Assembly (NCBI RefSeq): GCF_021533215.1
Contig: NZ_JAJNKA010000002.1
Coordinates: 299,001 to 363,000 of the forward strand
DNA: 64,000 nt
Reading direction: 5' to 3'
Source: Portibacter lacus
GTDB lineage: Bacteria > Bacteroidota > Bacteroidia > Chitinophagales > Saprospiraceae
This document shows, piece by piece, positions 9,153-18,072 of the stretch (within the stretch, counting starts at the first letter, position 1; the number at the start of each line of letters is the position of its first letter). The notes below the pieces were generated by a model. The model worked only from the letters and a program-made list of their open reading frames with translations, had not been told where the DNA came from and made no database searches. Position numbers and translations under genes: made by a program.

Positions 9153-9605
9153 TTACCATTCTTGCATGTCGATGGTCATTTCTGTATCTTGATTTCCACC
9201 GTGCTCGAACAAGACCTCATTAAACTTAGGGGCTCTTCGTTTCACAACATAGTTAGTGGAAAACCCGAATGGCTCTTTTGGAACACCCATAAAGTTGGTG
9301 TCGAATTTTCGATTGCCATTTACATCCTGAAATAATGCAATGGCATATTGACCAGAAGGAACATCTTCGATAACAATAACTTCTTGACCATTCTCTACAG
9401 GCTGAATAGCATACTTAAATACTTTCTTGATCTTTCTAAAAGTCTTCTTGCTATCGTAAATACCAACAAGGATTTCACCTTCCATGTTTTCAATATTGGT
9501 TACATGCACTACGATATTGCTTTTGTCATTAACGTAAGCTTCCTGGGCTAAAGCCGTAGGATTATTAAGTATTAACTGAATTGCTAGGTATATAATATAA
9601 GTCAT
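9153..9605 (-). CDS. DUF2141 domain protein, exported
   Basis: A 150-aa protein with a signal peptide-like start (hydrophobic, ending near ALAQ) and a DUF2141 domain. Recognisable family features are the MEGEILVGIYDSKKTF strand region, the SGQYAIALFQDVNGN segment and the D-T-N-F-MGVPKEP(F/Y)GFS motif. DUF2141 proteins are common small beta-sandwich periplasmic or outer-membrane-associated proteins in Bacteroidota and have no established function. It is monocistronic and faces the redox pair convergently. Its upstream region (9606-9725) is shared with the divergent helicase gene. Confidence 0.82.
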   Translation of the reverse strand: MTYIIYLAIQLILNNPTALAQEAYVNDKSNIVVHVTNIENMEGEILVGIYDSKKTFRKIKKVFKYAIQPVENGQEVIVIEDVPSGQYAIALFQDVNGNRKFDTNFMGVPKEPFGFSTNYVVKRRAPKFNEVLFEHGGNQDTEMTIDMQEW

Positions 9606-9693
9606 GTTGATTAGTTTGTTATCATCTATCTAACAAAATGAAATTATTTTGGTTCGAAAAGTCATCTTTTGGATTATTTATAAAGTGTTTTCG

Positions 9694-9721
9694 TTTGATA
9701 TCAATTTTATTGGCATCTTTG
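9694..9721 (+). promoter_or_regulatory. Candidate promoter of the DEAD-box helicase gene
   Basis: TTTG at 9694-9697 and CATCTTTG at 9714-9721 (seven of eight matches to TAnnTTTG) are separated by 16 bp, slightly short of the usual 19-21. The -7 element ends only four bases before the ATG, which would make the transcript leaderless or nearly so. Confidence 0.45.
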
Positions 9722-9725
9722 CAAA

Positions 9726-10961
9726 ATGAAATTTACAGAATTAGGATTAGCAGATGAGATCATTGAATCCATCGGCTACATGGGATTTGAAGAAGCAACA
9801 CCGATACAAGAGTTATCTATTCCTATTATTATGAATGGGGATGATATTATTGCATGTGCTCAGACAGGTACAGGTAAAACAGCAGCTTTTATCCTTCCTA
9901 CTTTGCACAAGCTATTCACGAATCCAAAATCTGAGGTTACGAGAGCCTTAGTCATTTGCCCTACTAGAGAACTTGCAATTCAGATAGATAAGCAAATTCA
10001 AGGTTTCACCTATTTTCTAGGCTTGCATTCTATTGCAATCTATGGAGGAGGTTCTGGGAATGATTGGGTTCAAGAAAAAGAAGCGTTATCACAGGGGGCA
10101 GATATCATCGTTTCCACTCCTGGAAAATTAATTTCTCACTTGAATATGGGATATGTGGATTTCAGCCAGGTGGAATTCTTCATCATGGATGAGGCGGATA
10201 GAATGCTCGATATGGGTTTCAAAGAGGATATCGATAAAATTGCTTCTTTCCTACCAGCATCGAGACAGACTTTAATGTTTTCAGCAACGATGCCTACCAA
10301 GATTAGAGAACTTGCTAAGAAAACACTAAAAGATCCTAAACAAGTTAATATTGCCATTTCTAAACCAGCTGCGGGAGTTCTTCAGGCTGTATACTTGGCA
10401 CATGAAAATCAAAAACTAGGTTTGATTACGAGATTGATCAGAGATAAGCCTAACTATAAAAGAATCATCGTTTTTACTTCTAGAAAGAAGAAAGTTACAG
10501 AAATCGTAAGAGCATTAAAAAGTGAAAAATTTAATGTAGAAGGAGTTTCTTCTGACTATGAACAAAGCGAAAGAGAGGCTGTAATTGCCAATTTTAAAAG
10601 CTTAAGAACTAGAATCGTTGTCGCTACAGATGTACTTTCTAGAGGGATTGATATTAAAGACATCAATCTTGTAATCAACTATGATACGCCTTCTAATGCT
10701 GAGGATTATGTTCACAGAGTAGGTAGAACGGCACGAGCTGACACAACCGGTGTGGCCATTACTTTTGTGAATGAAGACGACATGCAAGATTTCAATGAAA
10801 TAGAGCAGTTGATCGATATGGAAATCATGAAACTTCCACCGTTTCCAGAATTAGGACCTGGACCTACATGGAATCCTAACGCGCGAAAAAAGAAAAGAAG
10901 TTTCGGTGGTGGGAAAAACAAGAAACACAGCGGAAAAAAAACTTGGAAGAAGAAAAAGTAG
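9726..10961 (+). CDS. DEAD-box ATP-dependent RNA helicase
   Basis: A superfamily 2 RNA helicase of 411 aa, RhlE/CshA-like. Motifs in order: Q motif (GFEEATPIQ), motif I AQTGTGKT (residues 45-52), PTRELA, STPGK, DEAD (155-158), SAT, then the C-terminal domain with SRGIDI and HRVGRTAR. A Lys/Arg/Gly-rich tail of about 40 residues (KKKRSFGGGKNKK type) follows and probably binds RNA. Such enzymes assist ribosome assembly and mRNA decay, often at low temperature. It is monocistronic, convergent with the Omp28-like gene. The very short predicted leader is unusual for a helicase gene, many of which have long regulated leaders. Confidence 0.93.
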   Translation: MKFTELGLADEIIESIGYMGFEEATPIQELSIPIIMNGDDIIACAQTGTGKTAAFILPTLHKLFTNPKSEVTRALVICPTRELAIQIDKQIQGFTYFLGLHSIAIYGGGSGNDWVQEKEALSQGADIIVSTPGKLISHLNMGYVDFSQVEFFIMDEADRMLDMGFKEDIDKIASFLPASRQTLMFSATMPTKIRELAKKTLKDPKQVNIAISKPAAGVLQAVYLAHENQKLGLITRLIRDKPNYKRIIVFTSRKKKVTEIVRALKSEKFNVEGVSSDYEQSEREAVIANFKSLRTRIVVATDVLSRGIDIKDINLVINYDTPSNAEDYVHRVGRTARADTTGVAITFVNEDDMQDFNEIEQLIDMEIMKLPPFPELGPGPTWNPNARKKKRSFGGGKNKKHSGKKTWKKKK

Positions 10962-10987
10962 CGAGTAGATTTTACCAGTAGTCTAGG

Positions 10988-11800
10988 CTACAGTGGAAGC
11001 TTCGCAATGCTTGCTTGAAGTACTTCTCCACCGTCTTCTACTTTATGTACAAATACGACCACTTCGATATCTTCCTCTTTCCACAAGAATTCGTCTTCAG
11101 GAAGAGTGAAATTATACACTTTATTTACGACTTCAGACAATCCTAGTGAAGTCGCTAATGTTTCACCATCAAAAGGCGTAAGCATCGTTCTTAGCACATG
11201 ATTATGATGGAATTCCTCGATGACTTCATTTAAGTCTTCTTGAGCATCAATAATATTATTTTCTAAGATCATAACACTGATCTTTATAGCGCCATTGATC
11301 TCTGTAAGTCCTACTACTCCCGCATTAACCGTTAAGTTCCTATTTTCATATTCCAGATCAAGCGCGATAGTCACCAATGGAGGTATCATTAATTGATCTT
11401 CCACATAACCATTCCACAGATCTGCCGATTGAACAACCGCCGAGCTTTCTCCTTCAGGGACTGCACGATTAATTAAGGCCGCAGGCTTCGATGTTCCCGG
11501 TGCCAATGTCATTTCTAATTGTTTCGCGAAATCATTTCTGAAATCAAATTTGCTCTCTTTCGTCGGCCATGATAGAAAGAAGCCATGAATTCCGACAGGG
11601 ATCACCAAGTCTCCATATCTTTCCTTTATAGCCTCCACTTCCGCAGTTCCCTTAGGACAATTCGGACAACTCACTCCTGTCATTTCTTCTAGCAACACTA
11701 CTCTATCTGATTCAATTGCTTCGAATTCTGGCACCTTGATAATGTTGCGCTCACAAGCACAGAACATTAAAATAACAATAAATATCGCCAGCTTTTTCAT
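10988..11800 (-). CDS. Omp28-like lipoprotein with CxxC motif
   Basis: A 270-aa exported protein of the Omp28-related family of Bacteroidota. Lipoprotein signal with a Cys at about 14-16 (FCAC). A thioredoxin-like region contains Cys45-Pro-Asn-Cys48 (TGVSCPNCPKG), followed by the conserved IPVGIHGFF stretch. The C-terminal ~100 residues are beta-rich. The paired Cys suggests a thiol role, but Omp28 function is not established. Its ATG overlaps the DUF6029 stop by one base (TAATG), so the two are translationally coupled. A TlpA-type thioredoxin lies divergently beyond DUF6029, which supports an envelope redox or cargo-maturation context (inference). Confidence 0.8.
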   Translation of the reverse strand: MKKLAIFIVILMFCACERNIIKVPEFEAIESDRVVLLEEMTGVSCPNCPKGTAEVEAIKERYGDLVIPVGIHGFFLSWPTKESKFDFRNDFAKQLEMTLAPGTSKPAALINRAVPEGESSAVVQSADLWNGYVEDQLMIPPLVTIALDLEYENRNLTVNAGVVGLTEINGAIKISVMILENNIIDAQEDLNEVIEEFHHNHVLRTMLTPFDGETLATSLGLSEVVNKVYNFTLPEDEFLWKEEDIEVVVFVHKVEDGGEVLQASIAKLPL

Positions 11801-13467
11801 TAGAATAATGAGTTTACTTCAAATTTAAATCCGCTAAATGCAGGCTCCAACCTACAGACTCCTCCAGTACACACAACGCCTTCTACTTGCTTTACATAAC
11901 GCAAGCCATACCTTGATTGTTTCCAGATATAGTAGACACCCGATGTCGGATAGAGGATTTTTCCACCTGCACCTTCTGGAATATTTGGATTTCCTGTATT
12001 AGGAATAATATTATACATGCCTGATAACTCAAACCTCCAATGTGGTGCCAGTCCTAATTCTGCTAATAAATATACCCAAGAACCATAATCCTGTTCTGTC
12101 GACATATATTGCGCTTCTACTTTGAGCGAGTTTCTTCTTGTAAACTTATACAGCAAATCCACATATGGTGTCCAGGTTTTTACAACCGGAGTAATGTTTT
12201 TAGGCTTCCCTTCATATACGGACTGGTTATAAATCTGCCTCTGAAGCCCGAAGTGACTATCGAATTTCCTGTTCGGTTTATATTGAAGGTCAATGTAAAA
12301 CTCTCTGTATAAATTTTCGTTCTCAAGAGTATTCACATTAGACGTATTCACATTCAATGTATATTTCTTATTGATTTTATACTTTACATCCAGTTGGAAT
12401 GCTAATTCGCTTGTAAACTGTGTTGCCGGATTATATCTACTTGTCAATCGATAGGACGTGATATGATTCATCGGTGGCAGGAATCCTATGAGCCCATTAT
12501 TCAGAAGAAGTGTGGGATCTATTCTAAAATCAAAATTCTCGGTTCTTTTGCCCTCTAGCGTTATTCCTAATCCTTTCTTTGCATAGGAAAGTGTAGAATA
12601 AAAAACGGTTCCTGCCCTTTTCAGGTACCGACCTTGAGATTTCACACCCGTAATCTTGGTCGTTTCTTCATTAGGATCGAAGGAGACTTCTGGTAATTTA
12701 TAAGCGCCCTCGAAGTACCAAGAGAATGCTTTATAATTAAGACTGTTATAAATACTTAATGCTTGGGAATGAAAGGTAAATTGTTCTATTCTTTCATCAT
12801 CGGTATAATTTCTTAAGATCGAGATCAACTTGTCTACACTTCCATCCGATAATCGCTTCCCTGTAAATCCGATTCCAGGGACTATTGAAACGGGATTATC
12901 TTCTCCCATTGACATAAAACCTTCTACTTTTCCTCCGTATACAAGTCCATCATAGCTGGAAAAGAGATATCGTTGCTTTCCAGCAAAAGTAGTTACTTTC
13001 CATTCGTCATTAATATCATAGGCGAGCTGAATTCCTTTCAGCGCATTATCTATTAATAAAGGTCGCTCTTCATATGCTCGATATATGATTCCGCTACCTA
13101 TTTGATTATAGATTCCACCGATTCTGACATCTAATTTTTTGTATTCCGTTTCCAGATACCATAAGCCAAGTCCCCGATCGGTATACGATGAAGATGGGTT
13201 CAATAAATTAGAATTGTGAAAAAAATCGAAACGAACGCCACCTCGCCATATTCCAAAATCAGCATTGACATTAAGCCAAGCATCTGCACCTAGTGGCATG
13301 CCTTCATACTGAGGAGTATTCGCTGCACCTATTTTCGCATCCTTGATAAAGTAATTCAATGTACCTTGAAAAGCGCCATTAACCTGAACCTTATCAGGTG
13401 ACTGCGCTGCAAGGCTCGTCGTGAAACCAAGGATAAAAAGCAAGAAAAACTGAATTCTTAAGGACAT
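11800..13467 (-). CDS. DUF6029-family outer-membrane beta-barrel protein
   Basis: A long beta-strand-rich envelope protein of about 555 aa with many aromatic-ended strands, typical of an outer-membrane barrel. It matches the DUF6029 family found next to Omp28-like and thioredoxin genes in Bacteroidota. I place the start at the ATG at 13467, which opens a good signal peptide (MSLRIQFFLLFILG ... AAQ). The longer reading from a TTG at 13521 adds 18 polar residues before it. Four Cys lie near the C-terminus in a V-C-T-G-G-V-C pattern plus neighbours. It is coupled to the Omp28-like gene downstream. Function is unknown; a surface channel or a platform for its partner lipoprotein is possible. Confidence 0.75.
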   Translation of the reverse strand: MSLRIQFFLLFILGFTTSLAAQSPDKVQVNGAFQGTLNYFIKDAKIGAANTPQYEGMPLGADAWLNVNADFGIWRGGVRFDFFHNSNLLNPSSSYTDRGLGLWYLETEYKKLDVRIGGIYNQIGSGIIYRAYEERPLLIDNALKGIQLAYDINDEWKVTTFAGKQRYLFSSYDGLVYGGKVEGFMSMGEDNPVSIVPGIGFTGKRLSDGSVDKLISILRNYTDDERIEQFTFHSQALSIYNSLNYKAFSWYFEGAYKLPEVSFDPNEETTKITGVKSQGRYLKRAGTVFYSTLSYAKKGLGITLEGKRTENFDFRIDPTLLLNNGLIGFLPPMNHITSYRLTSRYNPATQFTSELAFQLDVKYKINKKYTLNVNTSNVNTLENENLYREFYIDLQYKPNRKFDSHFGLQRQIYNQSVYEGKPKNITPVVKTWTPYVDLLYKFTRRNSLKVEAQYMSTEQDYGSWVYLLAELGLAPHWRFELSGMYNIIPNTGNPNIPEGAGGKILYPTSGVYYIWKQSRYGLRYVKQVEGVVCTGGVCRLEPAFSGFKFEVNSLF

Positions 13468-13591
13468 ATTCACCGTTAAGGTTGCGTTAATTCCAGTTTG
13501 GAATTGAATTTGTATAGGCAAAAGTATAGTTTTGTATAGAAAGTGATTTAAAATTAATTCAATATTTCACTTCAACAGTAAATTTAAGAAA

Positions 13592-14074
13592 ATGAAAATT
13601 CTATTTGTCCTTCTTACCACATTAATGATTGGTTTCACAATTAACGATAGTACTAAATTCCCTGAGGCGCAATTAAAAAACATGGAAGGTAAGACTGTCA
13701 ATGTACAAGATATCACATCTAAGAATAAAAAAACGATCATTAGTTTTTGGGCAAGTTGGTGCAAGCCATGTAAGTCAGAAATGGATGCCATTGCGGAATA
13801 TTACGAAGAGTGGCAAGAAGATTATGAAGTTGAGATGATCGCGGTAACGATCGATAACGCAAGAGGACTTGCGAAAGTACCTGGAATAATCGCCTCTAAA
13901 GGATGGGACTATACCTTTTTATCAGACACCAATCAGGCATTAAAGAACAAGTTGAATTTCCAGACCATTCCACAGACTTATATCGTGGATCAAGATAATA
14001 ACATCATTTATTCTCACAATAGTTATTCACCAGGTGATGAGCTAGAGATAGAAAAAGTACTAAAAGGCAAGTAA
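13592..14074 (+). CDS. TlpA-like thioredoxin-family protein
   Basis: A 160-aa exported thioredoxin of the TlpA/ResA/AhpC-TSA type. N-terminal hydrophobic signal (residues 1-17), then a thioredoxin fold with active site FWASWCKPC (Cys57, Cys60) and a cis-Pro region FQTIPQTYIVD near residue 130. Such proteins reduce disulfides in periplasmic partners, for example during cytochrome c maturation or on redox lipoproteins. It is divergent from the DUF6029/Omp28 pair with about 125 bp between starts, so the three may form one functional set. It is followed by the convergent dinB. Confidence 0.88.
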   Translation: MKILFVLLTTLMIGFTINDSTKFPEAQLKNMEGKTVNVQDITSKNKKTIISFWASWCKPCKSEMDAIAEYYEEWQEDYEVEMIAVTIDNARGLAKVPGIIASKGWDYTFLSDTNQALKNKLNFQTIPQTYIVDQDNNIIYSHNSYSPGDELEIEKVLKGK

Positions 14075-14106
14075 TCAAGTCTTTTCAACTATTTTTTCTC
14101 ATTCCT

Positions 14107-15177
14107 TTAGAATCCTAAATCCATTTGTTTAGATTTCGGATCATCTTGATTGTCAAGGTTGGACATTCCCACGCCTAATAATCTGACGGACGGAATTTCC
14201 TGTTCTAACTGCTCAAAAAGTTCAACAGCTGTAGTTTCTAATAAAGCTCCATCATTGGAAAACTCCTTAAATGTTTTGCTTTTAGAAAAAGTAGTAAAAT
14301 CAGCTAGTCGTACTTTAATATTGACAGTCCGCCCTTTTATTTCCATTTTCTGAAGCGTTTCCGCAACCTTAACAGAGAGTGATTTCAATTCTTGTATCAT
14401 GTCATGACGATCGCTGATATCTTCGCGAAACGTATTTTCAACGGATACCGACTTTCTCTTGCGGTCTGGATCAACTGGCCGATCATCGATTCCTCTTACA
14501 ATATCGTAAAACTGCGTTCCCATTTTCCCAAAGTGCATGCCTAGCTCCGACCTCGTATATTGTTTCAGATCAGCCCCTTTACTAATCTTCATTCGTTCCA
14601 TTTTCTTGGCGGTAGCTTTTCCTACTCCATGAAAAGTGTTAATATCTAGGTTATCTAAAAACCGCTGTGCGTTTTCAGGTAAAATTGCAGTCAGCCCATC
14701 AGGCTTATGATAATCAGATGCTACTTTCGCTAAGAATTTATTATATGAAATTCCTGCTGAAGCGGTCAACTGAGTTTCTGCTTTGATGATCGCCTTTATA
14801 TCTTTGGCTATTTGAATAGCAGACTCGATACCTTTTTTATTTTCTGTGACATCCAGATAAGCCTCATCTAATGATAGCGGCTCTACTAAATCAGTGTATT
14901 CATAAAATATATCTCTAATCTGCTGAGAAATTTGCTTATAAACTTTAAATCTTGGAGGGACCACAATAAGTCGTGGGCACTTCTTTTTCGCAATTCGCGT
15001 GGACATCGCCGACGAAACTCTAAATCTTCTTGCTTCATAACTAGCCGTAGCAATTACACCACGAACTTTGTCATGCCCGCCAACCGCCATTGGCTTACCT
15101 CTCAAACTCGGATCGTCTCTTTGCTCCACGGCAGCAAAAAAAGCATCCATATCTATGTGTATTATTTTCCGTTTTAT
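14107..15177 (-). CDS. dinB: DNA polymerase IV (Y family), apparent AUA start
   Basis: Error-prone translesion DNA polymerase. Seen: the palm motif MDAFFAAVEQR, GVIATASYEAR, the metal-binding SLDEAYLD, the thumb helix-hairpin-helix GVGKATAKKM, and a little-finger domain to the C-terminus. The first ATG (15150) would begin at MDAFF and lose the preceding Asp of the invariant HIDMD metal site. Upstream in frame are the codons for K-R-K-I-I-H-I-D, exactly the family N-terminus, and a stop lies at 15190-15192. No ATG, GTG or TTG exists in between. The best start is ATA at 15175-15177, giving MKRKIIHIDMDAFF as in E. coli DinB, so I annotate from there. A sequencing error changing ATG to ATA is the alternative. 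No beta-clamp motif was sought rigorously; the C-terminus ends QMDLGF, which fits one. Confidence 0.9.
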   Translation of the reverse strand: MKRKIIHIDMDAFFAAVEQRDDPSLRGKPMAVGGHDKVRGVIATASYEARRFRVSSAMSTRIAKKKCPRLIVVPPRFKVYKQISQQIRDIFYEYTDLVEPLSLDEAYLDVTENKKGIESAIQIAKDIKAIIKAETQLTASAGISYNKFLAKVASDYHKPDGLTAILPENAQRFLDNLDINTFHGVGKATAKKMERMKISKGADLKQYTRSELGMHFGKMGTQFYDIVRGIDDRPVDPDRKRKSVSVENTFREDISDRHDMIQELKSLSVKVAETLQKMEIKGRTVNIKVRLADFTTFSKSKTFKEFSNDGALLETTAVELFEQLEQEIPSVRLLGVGMSNLDNQDDPKSKQMDLGF

Positions 15178-15204
15178 AACGTTATAGTTTTATCTTTGAA
15201 AGAA

Positions 15205-15235
15205 CAAATTAGCATGATTTAATTTATTAAGTCAA
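15205..15235 (-). promoter_or_regulatory. Promoter of dinB
   Basis: On the minus strand, TTG at 15235-15233 is followed after 21 bp by TAATTTG (15211-15205), close to the Bacteroidota TTG-N(19-21)-TAnnTTTG arrangement. Transcription would begin near 15199, leaving a leader of about 20 nt before the proposed AUA start. No LexA-type palindrome was recognised. Confidence 0.6.
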
Positions 15236-15377
15236 TTTTTACGCTGATTTGTTAACAAAATAAACCTGAGAACTATTAATTAGAGAAAACCACAATAATC
15301 CATAGGTGGAAGTTAGGGAAAGCTTGTCCTTTACAATATATAATAAAGCGAAAACTAACTTTTACAAAATAAACCCA

Positions 15378-15641
15378 ATGAAAGCAATGCCTACTATTAA
15401 AAAACATTTAATCTCTTCGAAAGAACATACCCCAGTGTATGCTTTGGAGAACCTAACGATGCTGAGGATGAATCTTCCCAAAGGCAACTGGTTAGGCGTC
15501 ATAGAAAGAAAAATAGACCGTTTGAGAATTTTAACGACTAACGGTGAAGGTTGGATAAGCACAGAAGATGTTGCAGAACCTAATCAATTTGAATTTAAAA
15601 TATTCCATGATTCGAACGGTATGTTACAATACGGAATCTAA
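15378..15641 (+). CDS. Small hypothetical protein
   Basis: A protein of about 87 aa, from the ATG at 15378 to the stop at 15641. An in-frame GTG at 15306 would add 24 residues, but the ATG reading is preferred because the extra segment is unremarkable and no promoter is seen before it. The sequence is basic at the N-terminus. The segment LPKGNWLGVIERKIDRLRILTTNGEGWIST looks like a small beta-barrel (SH3-like) fold. I do not recognise a family. It has no signal peptide and is convergent with the hydrolase gene (two bases between stops). Confidence 0.6.
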   Translation: MKAMPTIKKHLISSKEHTPVYALENLTMLRMNLPKGNWLGVIERKIDRLRILTTNGEGWISTEDVAEPNQFEFKIFHDSNGMLQYGI

Positions 15642-15643
15642 TA

Positions 15644-16408
15644 TTATTCAGCTACAAACCTCATAACCTGCTTGACCAATTCATCTCGATTATCTGCATG
15701 AACCCAATGTCCCGCTCCTGCAATAGAAATTAATTCAGCTTTAGGAAATACTTTATGGATCAATTCCATGTCATCTGGCATGATGTAATTAGACCGTTCT
15801 CCTTTGATAAACAAAGTAGGTCCATCATATTCTAGATTCGTTTTGGATTCTTCTATGATGGTATTATAATTTTCAGATATCGATGACAGATTCATCTTCC
15901 ATTTGTAACCTCCCTCCTTTCTCCTGCTAATATTTTTTAGAAGAAACTGTCTAACTCCTAATTCATCTACTGATTTCGCTAAGTATTCTTCCGCCTCAGT
16001 CCTAGAGCTCACTTCAGCAATAGGGACAGATTCCAATCCCTGAAAAATTAGTTCATGTCCTGGCTTATAAGCCTTAGGTCCTATATCCACGACAATTAAC
16101 TTATCTACTAAATCAGCTTCAGTTAATGCCAATTCCATTGCCACTTTTCCTCCCATAGAATGCCCCATGATCGTTGCCTTATGAATCCAGTTCGCTTCCA
16201 TAAAATCCCTCACATCTTGGGCCATGAGTTCTATACTCCATTCCTCCGAATGAGGAGACTTTCCATGATTCCGAAGGTCGAGCAAGATGACCATATATTC
16301 TTCGGCTAATAATTTAGCTACAGATTGCCAATTATCAAGCATTCCGAATAATCCGTGCATTATAATGATCGGATCTCCTTCGCCAAGTACTTTACTATTT
16401 AATTCCAT
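15644..16408 (-). CDS. Alpha/beta-fold hydrolase (YbfF-like)
   Basis: A 254-aa alpha/beta hydrolase close to the E. coli YbfF esterase group. Seen: HGLFGMLDNW oxyanion segment near residue 19, the DLRNHGKSPHS motif, nucleophile elbow GHSMGGKVAM (Ser about 103), an acidic residue after the penultimate strand (IKGERSNYI) and a late catalytic His in GAGHWVHAD. The substrate is unknown; relatives are acyl-CoA thioesterases or carboxylesterases. It directly follows nadB with no gap, so the two are probably co-transcribed, although no pathway link is evident. Confidence 0.85.
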   Translation of the reverse strand: MELNSKVLGEGDPIIIMHGLFGMLDNWQSVAKLLAEEYMVILLDLRNHGKSPHSEEWSIELMAQDVRDFMEANWIHKATIMGHSMGGKVAMELALTEADLVDKLIVVDIGPKAYKPGHELIFQGLESVPIAEVSSRTEAEEYLAKSVDELGVRQFLLKNISRRKEGGYKWKMNLSSISENYNTIIEESKTNLEYDGPTLFIKGERSNYIMPDDMELIHKVFPKAELISIAGAGHWVHADNRDELVKQVMRFVAE

Positions 16409-18010
16409 CTACATGATCGTTGTTTCCAGATATTCAAATTGATCTGGGTAATCCGTATTAAAATGAAGTCCTCGACTTTCTTTTCGACTTTGCGCTGATT
16501 TAGTTACTAAATAACCAATGGTAATTAGATTACGCAGCTCACATAATTGCGGTGATAGAATGGATGAATTATATAATTCTTCTGTTTCAGAGTATAGTAA
16601 GTATAGTCGATCCATTGCACGTTTTATCCTTACATCTGTCCTAACAATCCCCACATAACTTGACATAATTTCTTTTAGCTCTTTCCAACTCTGTGTAATC
16701 AAGACCATCTCATTCGGCTCTGTAGTGCCCTGAGCATCCCACTTCGGAATACCATCGATAAATGATATCTGATCTATAACATTCTGAACATCTTCATTAA
16801 TGCGATGAGCAAATACTAAGCCTTCTAACAGTGAGTTCGAAGCTAATCGATTAGCTCCATGCAGCCCAGTACAAGTACATTCTCCCGCAGAATATAAATT
16901 TTTAATTGAAGTTCTTCCCATTTCATCTGTTAGAATCCCACCACACATATAGTGACAAGCTGGTACTACTGGAATGAAATCTTTCATAGGATCGATTCCA
17001 AGACTCATACATTTTTCATGTATCGTTGGAAAATGCGCTATAAATCCTTTCTTATCTAAGTGTGTACAATCTAGAAATACATATTCATCTCCACGTACTT
17101 TCATCTCATTATCTATGGCTCTCGCGACAATATCCCGAGGTGCTAATGATAACCGATCATCATACTTCTGCATGAACTCCTTACCGTCTTTCGTTCTAAG
17201 AATCGCACCAAATCCTCTAACTGCCTCTGAGACTAAGAAATCTGGGTTTTCACCAGCGGGATTATAAAGTGCTGTCGGATGAAATTGCACAAATTCCATA
17301 TTAGCAATTCGCCCTTTGGCTCTATAAAACATGGCAACTCCGTCCCCTGTTGCGATCGTAGGATTTGTGGTATTTCTGTATATCTGACCAGCTCCTCCTG
17401 TCGCTAAAACCGTAACTTTTGCTTGCCAAGTTTCGATTTCCTTATGATCCTTATCCATCATATAAGCACCATAACATTCTATGTCGTTATTAAGTCTTGT
17501 AATGTTTCGACCTAAATGGTGCTGAGTTAATAAGTTAATGGCGTAGAAATTCTCTAGTATTTTAATATTACTATAGCTTGCTGCTTTCTCATTAATTGCT
17601 CTTTGTATTTCTGCTCCTGTAAGATCCTTATAGTGGAGAATTCGATATTCTGAATGACCACCTTCCATTCCCAAGTCATAATTCCCTGCTTTGTTTTTAT
17701 CAAACCTAGTCCCCCACTCGATGATCTCCTTTACACGTTCTGGACCTTCTTCCACCACAATCCTCACAATTTCTTCTACACATAATCCATCACCAGCATC
17801 TAAGGTATCTTCGATGTGCTTCTTATATGAATCTACATCATGATCCCAGACAGAAGCAACTCCTCCTTGCGCATATCTAGTATTGCTCTCTTCCTTAATT
17901 GTTTTCGTCGCAACGGTAATGGAAAGATCTGATCTTTGCATTGCAATTTTAATTGCTAGTGTCATCCCTGCAACGCCACCACCTATGATTAATACGTCTG
18001 TTTTATGCAC
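16409..18010 (-). CDS. nadB: L-aspartate oxidase
   Basis: Flavoprotein oxidising L-aspartate to iminoaspartate, the first step of de novo NAD synthesis. It is 533 aa, normal for the family. Seen: FAD motif GGGVAGMTLA (residues 10-19), the active-site substrate loop TRYAQGGVASV, QFHPTAL, an EAVRG segment, the capping-domain HYMCGGI motif, and the SAGECTCTGLHGANRLASNSLLEGLVF motif region that separates NadB from succinate dehydrogenase. The C-terminal helical domain is present. Translation begins with GTG at 18010. nadA and nadC are not in the window. It is divergent from the glycosyltransferase trio. Confidence 0.94.
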   Translation of the reverse strand: MHKTDVLIIGGGVAGMTLAIKIAMQRSDLSITVATKTIKEESNTRYAQGGVASVWDHDVDSYKKHIEDTLDAGDGLCVEEIVRIVVEEGPERVKEIIEWGTRFDKNKAGNYDLGMEGGHSEYRILHYKDLTGAEIQRAINEKAASYSNIKILENFYAINLLTQHHLGRNITRLNNDIECYGAYMMDKDHKEIETWQAKVTVLATGGAGQIYRNTTNPTIATGDGVAMFYRAKGRIANMEFVQFHPTALYNPAGENPDFLVSEAVRGFGAILRTKDGKEFMQKYDDRLSLAPRDIVARAIDNEMKVRGDEYVFLDCTHLDKKGFIAHFPTIHEKCMSLGIDPMKDFIPVVPACHYMCGGILTDEMGRTSIKNLYSAGECTCTGLHGANRLASNSLLEGLVFAHRINEDVQNVIDQISFIDGIPKWDAQGTTEPNEMVLITQSWKELKEIMSSYVGIVRTDVRIKRAMDRLYLLYSETEELYNSSILSPQLCELRNLITIGYLVTKSAQSRKESRGLHFNTDYPDQFEYLETTIM

Positions 18011-18021
18011 TGTATCTTTTT

Positions 18022-18029
18022 TATTTTTG
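18022..18029 (+). promoter_or_regulatory. Candidate -7 element for the 18073 gene cluster
   Basis: TATTTTTG matches TAnnTTTG perfectly and lies 43 bp before the first gene of the three-gene plus-strand cluster. No TTG is present at the expected -33 distance. Confidence 0.4.
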
Positions 18030-18072
18030 CTAATATAAAGGATGAAGTTATGAAAATGGATAAATTTAAGAT

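Noticed and set aside
9087-9335. Plus-strand ORF downstream of the Fe-S protein
   Set aside because: It overlaps the DUF2141 gene antisense for most of its length and shows no family features.
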